DNA of 64,000 nt, from positions 558,001 through 622,000 of the forward strand of contig JAWWNJ010000069.1 in NCBI GenBank assembly GCA_037176885.1. The letters are read 5' to 3'. The position numbers were made by a program, and so were the translations under genes. Below are positions 21,350-31,661 of this stretch, one piece after another (position 1 is the first letter of the stretch; each line of letters begins with the position of its first letter). A model generated the notes under the pieces. The model saw nothing but the letters and a program-made list of their open reading frames with translations, was not told where the DNA came from and did not search any database. The DNA is from Favolaschia claudopus. Taxonomy: Eukaryota > Basidiomycota > Agaricomycetes > Agaricales > Mycenaceae.

Positions 21350-21683
21350 GGGCTGCTCAATTCTTAGCTCGAGCTGGATGGACGGAAAATAATTATTTCG
21401 TAAACGCTAGCCGCTGTTGATCGTTGCCTGTCGTTGCTATGACAGAACTGGGTAGACTTTGCTTTGTGCGCTCTGAACGAGAGCAATATTCCTCCCAAAA
21501 TTACCGTTCAACTTCGTGCTAAAGAAGGGGAAGGGTGCATTTCTCATTGTAGAAGGTGGGGCGAGAGGGAGAATCGAGGTAAGGCCCAGAAAAGGGATGT
21601 AGCATTTGGCATCACAACCGGCTGAGCCCTTACGAAATAATTATTTTCCGTCCATCCAGCTCGAGCTAAGAATTGAGCAGCCC
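21350..21683. mobile_element. MITE with 54-bp perfect terminal inverted repeats
   Basis: Bases 21350-21403 and 21630-21683 are perfect inverted copies of each other, beginning GGGCTGCTCAATTC. Each end is flanked by TA (21348-21349 and 21684-21685), the target duplication of Tc1/mariner-type transposases. The 226-bp interior has no coding capacity, so this is a non-autonomous element moved by a transposase encoded elsewhere. The perfect repeats imply recent activity. Confidence 0.85.
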
Positions 21684-22010
21684 TAATGGACCGAATTCCT
21701 CAACGGAGGTTCAAGTTCGAACTTCAGGAGGAATTGATGACTGACCACTGGCAGACAGCAACGGCTTTCTTTCTACTCGTCGTTGAATGGTATGAATCTC
21801 CCATCTGCCCTGTAAACAGCTGGCGATTCCATTGAGGACTCGATAGACCCCCTAGTACAAGGAGGTAATTTCATACAAAATGTTTGGGTTAGCATGAATT
21901 GTCGCCGTGAGTGACACAAACTTGAACGAGAGAAAAAGTATCAAGCAGATGGATTTTGAACGAAGAAATCAAAACGAAAACGAAACAAAAGGATTCATGG
22001 ATGGCTAACT

Positions 22011-22097
22011 CCGCTGAGAGGAGTCGAACCTCTCACTTCCCTAGATTTCTTTTCTGGGGTCTTCGAATGAACGGTAGCAGGCTGACGACTCGGACGG
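22011..22097 (-). tRNA. tRNA-like sequence (copy 3, degenerate)
   Basis: Carries an exact B-box (GGTTCGACTCC on the minus strand) with a strong T-stem and an A-box-like GTCCGAGTCGTCAGC upstream. The acceptor ends no longer pair well. Confidence 0.25.
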
Positions 22098-22495
22098 CTT
22101 CCCCTGAGATGTTCAATAATAGGTTCAGTGTCAGAGGAGAGTTCAATCGATGGATCGAAGTTGGTTGTCGTTGAAGGTGGCCGGCTTGAAACCAAAACGA
22201 AAGAAAGGATTTGATAATAATAATCCGCCAAGCTCGGGCCTGCGTTCCGACCGAGGCGAGGTGGACGCGTCAGAGTCGATCGTTCAAGTTATCGTTCGAG
22301 TTTGAGGAATGTTCTCGATATAGCGGATAGAACTGTGTTGGCTGGGCAGTCCGACTTGAAGGAATTACCGAGTTGATTTGGGCGAGCAATGTATATTATG
22401 CATTCATTTCGACCCGTGCTAGCGGGAGAATTCATGCATACGAGGATGTTCGAATAAAAAACAAAATCATAAACATACACAAATGCCTCGAACAC

Positions 22496-22564
22496 GCCGT
22501 TGAGAGGAATCGAATCTCCCATATACCCTGCAGTAGTACATAACGGTCAGAAAGACACCACGGC
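22496..22564 (-). tRNA. tRNA-like sequence (copy 4)
   Basis: 69 nt. The acceptor GCCGTGG pairs with CAACGGC at six of seven positions. B-box-like GATTCGATTCC. The central part is too short or altered for a normal anticodon arm. Confidence 0.3.
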
Positions 22565-23128
22565 TTGTCCTCCGCAGGTTGGGATGCATCAGAGAGATGG
22601 TCGAGATACGATTCAACATGAAGCGAACATTCCCGGAGCTATATTGCAAGAGAAGACAGGATAGGATGCAACTTGAACTCGAAGACGCAGTTTAATTCTG
22701 TTGGCTAGTTCGAGTCAACGCATAAAGAGGAAAGATTCGCGACAAACTTCGTCTGTATGTACCCAGACCGCCGTGCTTCCAAGCAAGTCACGGTTGGGAC
22801 TCGACTCGTACGCGCGCGCCTTGCATTGGGAACAAAACGGTCGAAGACAATAGGTATCCTCGGGCGTCGGTTTATGGGGAACAAGATGTTCAATATAATG
22901 GATAGGTAGACAAGGGACGCAGGAGTATATATTCTACAGGGGATTCAACAGCAGCCATTTGGTAGATATTGAGGCAACAAAGAGGGAGGAGGGGGTGAGT
23001 GTGAAGCCACACTGAGAGATGATGTCCGTAGGTAAGTAGATAGGGGAGGATAGCGACGAGACAAAATGGAAGGAGGGAGAGAGGGAGATTATCGCCGAAA
23101 CTGCGCACGATTTACTGGATTCAAATCT

Positions 23129-23836
23129 TCAAGTCTTCACCTCCGCCTTCTCATCAACCTTCTCAGCCTCATCAAACAACACCTCCACCTCCGTCGCTAC
23201 CGGAGCCGCAGCCGCGTCGCCCTCCGCCGCCGCCGCCGCCCTCCTGCCCTTCATCCACCCCACAAACATCAGCCCCAAGAACAGCGCAAACAGCACCTCG
23301 AAACCACGCAACAGATACAGCGCGACGCCGCCGACGTTCTCGAGCACGGGGCGGTCGAGCGCGACGAGGTGTTCGCGCGCGATTTGGCGGTAGGCGAAGT
23401 ACGTGGTGGAGAGGAGGGAGAAGATCTTGCCATGGATGGTGGCTTTGACTTGCACGGCAGGTGCGGGGGTGGCGGGGTCCTCCGTTGCTGCGGCATCGGG
23501 GGCAGCTGCGGGGAGCGGAGACGGTGGGACGGCGACACCGTCCTCGAGCGCCACTGGTCCAGTGGCAGTGCGACGAGTGAAGACGCGCGCTAAAAAGAGG
23601 CGCGCGTCGTTAACGAGCATGGAGAGCATCGTCACGGCCATGACGGTGCAGAGGGCGAAGAAACCGTGGTCGAAGGCGTCTGTGAGCCATTGGCAGGCGT
23701 CGCCAAGGGGTTTGAGGGGCGGGTAGTAGGCCTCGATGAGGATGGGGGCGAGGTAGAGGGAGGTGAGGGTGAGGAAGAAGAGGAAGTAGTATTTGAGTTG
23801 GGTAAGGAAGGAGGGCGGGGAGGCGGGGCGCGCCAT
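23129..23836 (-). CDS. Multi-pass membrane protein, SLYLxP family
   Basis: Intronless, 235 residues from the ATG at 23836. Hydrophobic segments: about residues 12-38 (containing LTSLYLAPILIEAYY), 53-75 (HGFFALCTVMAVTMLSML) and 185-206 (EVLFALFLGLMFVGWMKG). The linker between is Ala/Pro-rich and the tail acidic. The N-terminal signature SLYLAPILIEAYYPPLKPLG ties it to the other family members at 6465, 9258 and 12748. It is isolated from the main cluster by the tRNA-like/MITE region. Function unknown, presumably an integral membrane protein. Confidence 0.65.
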   Translation of the reverse strand: MARPASPPSFLTQLKYYFLFFLTLTSLYLAPILIEAYYPPLKPLGDACQWLTDAFDHGFFALCTVMAVTMLSMLVNDARLFLARVFTRRTATGPVALEDGVAVPPSPLPAAAPDAAATEDPATPAPAVQVKATIHGKIFSLLSTTYFAYRQIAREHLVALDRPVLENVGGVALYLLRGFEVLFALFLGLMFVGWMKGRRAAAAAEGDAAAAPVATEVEVLFDEAEKVDEKAEVKT

Positions 23837-24318
23837 TGTGTGAGATGAGTGTGGAAAGTTCAGATGAGAGGGATGGGGACGATGAGGGAAGAGGACGAGT
23901 GTGAGTGGATGGGTGCTGTCAGTGTGCGTTGCGTGGTGATGCCGTCGGAGATTCGGGCATCTATCGGCACCGCCAAGGCACCGCCTTGCGGCATGCTCCG
24001 CATCACGGGGATTTCCACGTAACGTAAGTTCAACTTTTGGTTCAACTGTTTCTCTCGTTTGCGCAGTTTGACGACTTTGGATGCATAGGCTAGAAAGTTA
24101 GTTAGTTCTCAACCCACTAAGTTGACCCAACGATCAAGACTCGCGATACTGAGTAGGATTTACAACTGCTGAATACCAAAGCGAGCAAATGCGCAGACCC
24201 AGGTTTCTGATGGTACACCGAAGACAACCCCTTGTCTTGTTCAAAATTTGCTTCATTGAATGCGGGAAAAAAGGAAAAAGAGGAAACCGTGAGAAAATGA
24301 TTTCCTATGTGCCATCAT

Positions 24319-24417
24319 GCCGTCGAGAGGATTTGAACCTCCGCTTTCCTGGTATACTTGACTTTCGATCTCAGAGACAGCATTGAACAGAAATGACCGA
24401 CCACAGTCTACGACGGC
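24319..24417 (-). tRNA. tRNA-like sequence (copy 5, best preserved)
   Basis: 99 nt on the minus strand. A perfect 7-bp acceptor (GCCGTCG with CGACGGC) is followed inward by a T-arm (GGAGG, loop TTCAAAT, CCTCT, one G-U) and B-box GGTTCAAATCC. A D-arm-like GACT/GGTC stem has GG in its loop. The middle can form a four-base stem with a seven-base loop, but position 33 is not T, so no anticodon can be assigned. The length suits an intron or a long variable arm. Confidence 0.45.
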
Positions 24418-24577
24418 TTTCATTTACTGCATTGCTTTAAGTTTAACCCACATAGCGTGAGATTGAGGCTCATTCTTTCTTACTCTTGATTTTGTTCAAG
24501 CGGAGAATTCATCGCAGTTGAAAATATATATGTAGGAGGATTGAAAAAGACAACAGAGGAGTCCGAACCAGATGCAC

Positions 24578-24662
24578 GCCGCCACGAGAGTTTGATCCTC
24601 GACTTCCCTGATACACTCAGTAGACAGCATTGGAGAGGAACACGCAGCTTCGGTCCACGACG
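24578..24662 (-). tRNA. tRNA-like sequence (copy 6, degenerate)
   Basis: Aligns along its length with copy 5 (shared CAATGCTGTCT on the minus strand and the 3' T-arm region) with about 13 bases missing in the middle. The acceptor and B-box carry substitutions. Confidence 0.3.
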
Positions 24663-24699
24663 AATTTCATGGACTCGGTTGCTTCGAGCCACATAACCA

Positions 24700-27056
24700 G
24701 CGCGAATTTGAGGGTTCTTTTATGTACCCCTTGGTTTCAGTCCAGCGGAGATCAAAGAAATACTCCGACAATTGAAGTCCTTTATAATTCCGGTCCAAGG
24801 TTAGCACTAAGCAATGATCCTCCCCTCGATTGCAATGTCCTCAAATGCCTCTCGTTTGATATGGAAATTCGCCAACAGCCTGCTTAGCACGAGTCTTGGA
24901 TTCGCCGAGGTCCACTTCTTGCCAACTTCCGCATAACACTGCTTTGAACGTTGAAGGTTGAGCGAGGGGACAAATCACCTCGGCCATCACCGAACTCGGA
25001 AATCAGCGAATGACGTAAGTTGAACCGTTTGAAAAATCAAGCCCAGTGAAAAACCGGGCGCGGCTGGCATCGCCGGGTATCGGCAAGTAGCGCGAATATC
25101 GTGCAGTATCGGAATTCCTTTGTTTTCTCAAATTTTGTGGAGCCAAAAAAAATGGCGTCATTAATCATCTCTGTGGAGGATTATGTCCGGATAAGGCATA
25201 CTATGATGATCCGATTTGATCCACGGTGTTCCGGTCAATGATGTGAATCAAACCTCGTTCTACTTCATCCAATGAGGCACCTCTTTCAAGTCGACGAAGC
25301 CATCCTCTGAGTCCGAAAATGCACGGCAAACCAAGGAAGAACATATATAATTGCCTCGTCTTTAAACCAAGCTCATGTTGATGTTCTCACTTTCCCTTCA
25401 ACCCATAAGTAATCTGCCCCACTCCAGATACTTTACTTTCAACCCAACAACAAGAATGCACCAGCGTCGCGTTGTGTCCGAAAGTCAAGGGAGTAGGATC
25501 TACTAGTACTTGGCTCTTTGGGACAGCATCAATGCTGGTTCTGAACATTGGGGCGTGCAGTTGAGAATACACTTCAATTGGAACCCACCCGAATTCAAAA
25601 TATTGGTGTATGTTTTCCTGTATGTACAGACGGTTCAAAACTCCGCGGCTGGGGCTCTAGATACTCTGGTCATGTTTTATTGCCCTTGTTCATTGCGGAA
25701 AGTGGGATATTTAAATTCTGAGATCAGCATCTTGTTGGTTGCACAGATATCAGAGTTCAAACTACTTCAGGATTGTCTGAGCCTAAACTTTTGGGCAAGC
25801 CACCTTAATTCTTCAAAGCCTGGCTCAAGCTAAGAAAAGCCGGTCCCGATGAGTCAAGATTCACAGGGCATGAAGTTGTTTTATTGAAATTGTTGCCAAA
25901 TTGTCATCCTCTACTTATCTTCTCACTACTTTTTCGATAATGTTTGCATTGGCAGTTGCCTTTGAATTGTAAGTTGAAATTTGAACCCCAAGTACAGCGC
26001 CTGAGGCTGCCTGCCGAGTGTACGGCCGGGAAATGATTGAACTTACGGGCTCGTGTACATGTAGGCATGTTTGGTCCTTTGAATGAAGTCAAAATTAATG
26101 CAAGATCATTATTGTATTGTTCTCGACACAAATTTGGCTGAAGAGTACGAGTTTTGAAGCAATTGAAGTCTATCCAACCAAAGTTGAACCGACAAAAATG
26201 ATTCATCGGCTTCTTCGGACTCATTGTGGGAACGGCCGAGGGAACTTCCGAGGAGATCTTGAATTTGATTGGCTGAGAGTATGTCCCAAGGAGGCAGTTG
26301 CTCCGAAAGGACATACCTCTTTCCATATTTGAATTCCTCTGATCTGCCTAATCAAGGCATAAGAAATCAAGATTGTGATTGCTCTGGAAAGCGCTACAGT
26401 GACTTTGAAGCACTGATTTCTTGGAAACAGAGTCTCAGGTACATAGTGAGTCTCTCCCCTTTCTCTCTCTTTCTCTTCTCTTTTTGCAACTTGAAAACTT
26501 GAATTCTGCCGGCTCTCCACAGACATAATTCATAAGCCAAAAAAATTGCAGTTTCAGAGACGTCATCGACTCGAGAGTCACAAAGTGCCGAAAGACGAGA
26601 ATATTGCTCTAAATCCGTTCATCTCGCGAAATAGAACTCGAGAGAAAAATTCTGTGATGTCATCATCCTTCTGTCGGAGTTTGAAAGACTTGTCTCTTCC
26701 TTTCTCCCACCATCCTCGCCACTCCTCCTCGCCACCATCCTTCCTTCCTCACTGTCGTCCCGCCGACTACACTCCTTCTTGTCTCGCTATGCCAACCCCG
26801 CAGCATAGGCACAAGAATCAAGCACTCCCACCCGCCTACGTCGCCATTCGCAGAGCTCTGTCGTTGTCAGTTGGGTGCAGGAAAGCGGTGGGGTCGTGGC
26901 ATGGATCAGCACTGTGCAGGAACGAGGAGGATGTGGAGGCATTAGGGGAGTACACTGCGATCAAGGGTGCTCACCGGTGAGCGGGCGAGTTTGTTTTTCT
27001 TTCAGCAGGAATCATTGATGGCGCCGGCGAGGGAGCCCTCTCAGCCTCCAGGTACA
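24700..27056. other. Intergenic, no gene supported
   Basis: About 2.3 kb of low-coding-potential sequence. It includes one copy of a short dispersed repeat (about 24985-25030). An open frame at 26546-26980 on the plus strand has no recognisable domain and ends just before the LTR element. Confidence 0.35.
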
Positions 27057-27060
27057 CCGG

Positions 27061-28006
27061 TGAAACGCGCGGGATGTGAGCGGCAGTGAAAGCGGAAATC
27101 AATCCACTGAACAACCAACACACAACAAAACCGACACGCGCAAGTTCGGGGCTCCATGCAAAGTATATGCATGCTGCAACCCAGACGATCGCGGGAAGAC
27201 GACGGAGAAGAATAATAGAATAATAATAGAAACATGCACTCGCCAGCGAGCGCGCTGTCTGATATCTCTTGGGAAACCCCTCCCACCATCGCTCTAGCCA
27301 TCTCCGAATCCAACCTCTCAATCTCAATCTCGTCGACACCATCTCCAACCCAATCCAAACCAAAACCAAAATCAAAACCTCACAATCAAACATTCCATAA
27401 ATCCGTCCAACCCAATCCAACAAATCCAACATAATCTTGGAGACCCATAGCGTTCCTCCTTCGGGTTCGAGAGCAACGACGGCAAGCGAACGATCCATAG
27501 TTGAAGTAGGGCTCTTGAGCAGCAAGTCCGAATAAAACCGAATCAGAAAAATCAAGTAAGCAAGGTCAAGTTAAGCCGTCAGAGAAAGCAGACATGGGGT
27601 AAAAGTGGGGTGTAAATTCTCTATCGTACTGTACAAAACGGTGGTCCTTTTATACATCTACTGTTGATTTCTATTTGGCCTGTAAAATCAACTGATCGTG
27701 TTTCGAATCAGTCAATCAGCCCCAAGGATCAGAGGCTATACCGCCGATTTGATCCTAGGCTCGAAACCAGGTAATCCATCGTCCAATGGAATCCTTAAAA
27801 TCCTCTCAACCAATAGTCCTGAGCACCGGTGCTTTAATTTCCGGCGTCTGGGCCTTCAATCCAAGTTTCATATATCGTTTCAACAAGTTGAACTTGTTTC
27901 GGCGTCTGGTTTCATCAAATCGCGATGATCAGGTTGATGTGATCAAATCACGGAATGCGCGGCACTTTCCGCTGTTTTCACGGCTGAAAATTCACAGGGC
28001 TCATCA
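27061..28006 (-). repeat. 3' LTR of the gag-only element
   Basis: Starts TGATGAGCCC and ends GCGCGTTTCA in element orientation. It carries the same membrane-protein reading frame as the 5' LTR, here running out of the LTR into flanking DNA and stopping at 26971. Confidence 0.85.
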
Positions 28007-28737
28007 TCTCCCTTTTTGACAAATTCTGACTGTCCCCAGTCAGCTCGGATCACCTGAATCCTGTTATGCAACAGTTTCCGTCTCAAAATGCATCTGCTAG
28101 GCTGGGTTGACCCGGTTGAGTCTGCTGCCATCATTCTATGATGTGTGCCGCCCAATGCCGTTCCCAGCGCAATCTTCTCATGTCAGAGTCAAATTTTCCC
28201 ACTCTTCTTCTCTTCTTCTCGACCACCACAACCTCCGTTGAAAGCGCAATTCTTTCGGTCGTACCCATCCGGGTAAACTCGCGCACACCGGCAAGCTCTA
28301 CTCCTGTATCAGCCGTTCTGCCGCAAAATTTAGATTCTGTGCGTAACGCCGTCGTACTTGAATAGTAGTACGGAGTTCATCTCAATCACTTCGAAACCTC
28401 TGCACATTCCTGCGCACAGTGCATCCACGTCAGGCCAACACTGTTCAACATCGTGTTGGATTTCTTCGATCCATTTTGTCTGGTCAGTCGAGCCCAAGTC
28501 ATCCTCGAGTCCCTTTTCGGCGGCTTTCATCGTTTCCCAAGCATTCCAAACTCTCCCGAATATCACTCGAATATCTTGTTGAAGCCATCCGCGCTCAATC
28601 TCTCGGTTTCTTGCTTTCTTGATGAATATCTACACGCAAGTCTCTGGATCTCTGCCCCGAGTTCTCAGTTTCTGTTTCCTCTCGCCGAATCTTATTCATT
28701 GTTGAGTCTCAACGCTGTCGAGCTCAGAGGATCCTGC

Positions 28738-31206
28738 TCAAGATCCATAATCCCAACACAACCTCCTCAATTCCAGGTTCTCTGGATTATACTCTGTATC
28801 TTGCCCATCGTTCATTTCAGCAAGATCTCCATTCGAGAACTCGTTTATATCATCGACTGCCTCCTGCGCACAGTCCTCCCGAGCTTGTTTCCGTTCTAGT
28901 TCGGCCCGTTCCAACGCCTTCTTTTGCTTCTTCGTCAAAAGCGGCTCAAACGCACGCTTATCTCGCACCGGTACGTTGCTTTTCTCCACTCCTTTCATCT
29001 CTTCTCTCACCCAGTTCATCAAGAACACCTCAATCTCATTGGTACTTCGTTTCGGCAATGACTCGCACATCTGTAAGTTCCGCAAGCGTGTTTGGATGGT
29101 ACGAAGCTCGTCCCAAATCATTCCAGATTCGTTGATCATCTCCTCGCGAAGACTATCAAGGCCAACTCTGCCTTGTTCAACGCCGCCCTCCAATGCGATT
29201 AACCGCTCATCCATCCATCCCTCATGCACACGAGCATCGGTAAGATCTTTCTTCAATCTTTCTATTTCTTTTCTCATCTCGTTCTCGAAGAGAACAACAG
29301 CGTCAGTCGCATCGTTGTTCAATGGAATATCGTGTACCCGTAGACGGGCCCAAATGGTGCGCAGTTCGTCCTGTATCGTCTCGAATTCATTTACCGTGTC
29401 TCCACGTACAGTCTCGATATCATTGCGAGTCTCATTTGACTCGTTCTTCAACCATTCGCGCATCGACTCCAACTCCATATAAATATCATTGTGTTCGCTT
29501 TCAAACATCCGCACTGTGTCCCACAGCGCTCCATATTCGTGTCGGCACCATACGAGCATCTTCTCGCAATCCTCTCTACTCGTCATCTCGCATTCCCGGA
29601 TAACCTGTGTTAGCCGTCTTAATTCTTCATGGCATGCCTCTGTCTTATCTCCGCATCGGGCACCAGGTATATCAGGCGCTATCTCGAGTGATTCATCCTG
29701 TACAAAGACCTCCACGGGTGCCTTCTCAATGACGCGCACTTCCTTCTGCTTGGGATTCTCTTCAACTTGTCCAGTCAACAACGGAACTTGTGTTGTAATC
29801 TTAGCCCGATCACACGCGGGACCAGTGTCGCTTCGTTCCGACGACAGGTACGTCGTATTTGTTTGTGAAATTGCCTCCGCAATCTCAACTAGGTCTCTCA
29901 GATCAATAACATCCTCTTTTCTCCGAGCACGTTCTTCTATATGTTCGCTGGCATTCAACCCAGCGCCAAGCTGCCGCAGTAAAACCCGTACAATTTCTCG
30001 CTTATCAACCGCTTTCCTGACTCGTTCAGCAAAGACACTATCCAGCGCTTCCAAATACTTCACGCAGGCATCTCGGTTCGTGATCAACGCCAATGGCGTC
30101 TTCAACCTCTTCACCACGCCGCAAAAGCGGACTCCAAATCGCCGTAAGCGTCCCTCTTCATTCTGGTGAATTGTTTTGAACTCGTCACAGAGCTTTTCCA
30201 ACACTGCCAGCGATCCGCGCTTGTGTTCTTTAATCTCGGGGTATAAACTCAAAATCTCCATCCGGAAATCTGCATATAAATGCCCAGCGTTGTACGTCTT
30301 CAATTCACGCCACATATCTCGTGTACGAATCGGCAAATAACTCGTTATCAGCGCCTTGCGCTCATCGTCGTCATCGACTCGTCCGAGTTCGATGATATCC
30401 TCCACATTCTCGAAGAAGTCAACGAGATCGTCGACATTCTCGCTTGCCAACGTCGGCGCATCACGATCCCAAGGTCGTGGTATATAAAACGGTGCGGTTC
30501 GACGATCTCGTCTCGTCTCCGTCCAATCTCCATTCTGCTCGTTGTGTAGCTCGTTCACCCGAATAAATATTTCTTGTTCAACATCGAGTCCGCCAGCGGA
30601 TCCGTGTGATAAGTGTGTGTGATGCGACGCCAGCGCCGACTTTTCTTCATCGCCATTGTTCTTGTCGACTCCGTTGATCGTTTGGATGAGCCCCTCGCGG
30701 TGGGCTCCATATGAAACGCGCGGGATGTGAGCGGCAGTGAAAGCGGAAATCAATCCACTGAACAACCAACACACAACAAAACCGACACGCGCAAGTTCGG
30801 GGCTCCATGCAAAGTATATGCATGCTGCAACCCAGACGATCGCGGGAAGACGACAGAGAAGAATAATAGAATAATAATAGAAACATGCACTCGCCAGCGA
30901 GCGCGCTGTCTGATATCTCTTGGGAAACCCCTCCCACCATCGCTCTAGCCATCTCCGAATCCAACCTCTCAATCTCAATCTCGTCGACACCATCTCCAAC
31001 CCAATCCAAACCAAAACCAAAATCAAAACCTCACAATCAAACATTCCATAAATCTGTCCAACCCAATCCAACAAATCCAACATAATCTTGGAGACCCATA
31101 GCGTTCCTCCTTCGGGTTCGAGAGCAACGACGGCAAGCGAACGATCCATAGTTGAAGTAGGGCTCTTGAGCAGCAAGTCCGAATAAAACCGAATCAGAAA
31201 AATCAA
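28738..31206 (-). CDS. gag: Gag-like polyprotein with LTR-encoded membrane N-terminus
   Basis: One open frame of 822 residues. Residues 1 to about 165 are encoded inside the 5' LTR and are strongly hydrophobic, with segments such as VLILVLVWIGLEMV, YYYSIILL and FVVCWLFSGLIS. The frame then crosses the primer binding site and continues as a capsid-like region (VDDLVDFFENVEDIIELG to YADFRMEILSLYPEI, about residues 235-320), the layout of retrotransposon Gag capsids. It ends in a long charged coiled-coil (about 500-760). No zinc knuckle is seen. A shorter start at the Met of MDRSLAVVALEPEGG is possible, or an intron could join another start to the Gag part. Gag would build the particle packaging the element RNA. 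The membrane N-terminus is unusual. A decayed in-line remnant continues at 28330-28566. Confidence 0.65.
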   Translation of the reverse strand: MIFLIRFYSDLLLKSPTSTMDRSLAVVALEPEGGTLWVSKIMLDLLDWVGQIYGMFDCEVLILVLVWIGLEMVSTRLRLRGWIRRWLERWWEGFPKRYQTARSLASACFYYYSIILLCRLPAIVWVAACIYFAWSPELARVGFVVCWLFSGLISAFTAAHIPRVSYGAHREGLIQTINGVDKNNGDEEKSALASHHTHLSHGSAGGLDVEQEIFIRVNELHNEQNGDWTETRRDRRTAPFYIPRPWDRDAPTLASENVDDLVDFFENVEDIIELGRVDDDDERKALITSYLPIRTRDMWRELKTYNAGHLYADFRMEILSLYPEIKEHKRGSLAVLEKLCDEFKTIHQNEEGRLRRFGVRFCGVVKRLKTPLALITNRDACVKYLEALDSVFAERVRKAVDKREIVRVLLRQLGAGLNASEHIEERARRKEDVIDLRDLVEIAEAISQTNTTYLSSERSDTGPACDRAKITTQVPLLTGQVEENPKQKEVRVIEKAPVEVFVQDESLEIAPDIPGARCGDKTEACHEELRRLTQVIRECEMTSREDCEKMLVWCRHEYGALWDTVRMFESEHNDIYMELESMREWLKNESNETRNDIETVRGDTVNEFETIQDELRTIWARLRVHDIPLNNDATDAVVLFENEMRKEIERLKKDLTDARVHEGWMDERLIALEGGVEQGRVGLDSLREEMINESGMIWDELRTIQTRLRNLQMCESLPKRSTNEIEVFLMNWVREEMKGVEKSNVPVRDKRAFEPLLTKKQKKALERAELERKQAREDCAQEAVDDINEFSNGDLAEMNDGQDTEYNPENLELRRLCWDYGS

Positions 31207-31657
31207 GTAAGCAAGGTCAAGTTAAGCCGTCAGAGAAAGCAGACACGGGGTAAAAGTGGGGTGTAAATTCTCTATCGTACTGTACAAAACGGTGGTCCTT
31301 TTATACATCTACTGTTGATTTCTATTTGGCCTGTAAAATCAACTGATCGTGTTTCGAATCAGTCAATCAGCCCCAAGGATCAGAGGCTATACCGCCGATT
31401 TGATCCTAGGCTCGAAACCAGGTAATCCATCGTCCAATGGAATCCTTAAAATCCTCTCAACCAATAGTCCTGAGCACCGGTGCTTTAATTTCCGGCGTCT
31501 GGGCCTTCAATCCAAGTTTCATATATCGTTTCAACAAGTTGAACTTGTTTCGGCGTCTGGTTTCATCAAATCGCGATGATCAGGTTGATGTGATCAAATC
31601 ACGGAATGCGCGGCACTTTCCGCTGTTTTCACGGCTGAAAATTCACAGGGCTCATCA
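30712..31657 (-). repeat. 5' LTR of the gag-only element
   Basis: Near-identical to the 3' LTR. The gag-fusion frame begins at 31206, about 450 bp into this LTR, so the promoter and transcription start should lie between 31657 and 31206. Confidence 0.85.
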
Positions 31658-31661
31658 CCGG

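Larger units (their letters stand above)
27061..31657 (-). mobile_element. Young non-autonomous LTR retrotransposon (gag only)
   Basis: Direct repeats of 946 bp (27061-28006 and 30712-31657) differ at only about three positions by my reading. Each begins TG and ends CA, and the whole is flanked by CCGG on both sides (27057-27060 and 31658-31661), a 4-bp target duplication. In minus orientation the 5' LTR (30712-31657) is followed after two bases by a TGG-initial primer binding site (30692-30709), complementary to a tRNA 3' end with CCA. The purine run AAAAAGGGAGA (28007-28017) sits directly against the 3' LTR. The 2.7-kb interior holds only a gag-like frame: no protease, reverse transcriptase, RNase H or integrase. 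It must be mobilised by proteins of another element. Confidence 0.88.

Noticed and set aside
21700..21790. Seventh tRNA-like sequence next to the MITE
   Set aside because: Only the 5' half resembles the others. The T-arm and acceptor do not pair.
26546..26980. 144-residue plus-strand frame before the LTR element
   Set aside because: No domain, no splice support, and Ser/His/Pro-rich composition expected by chance in this DNA.
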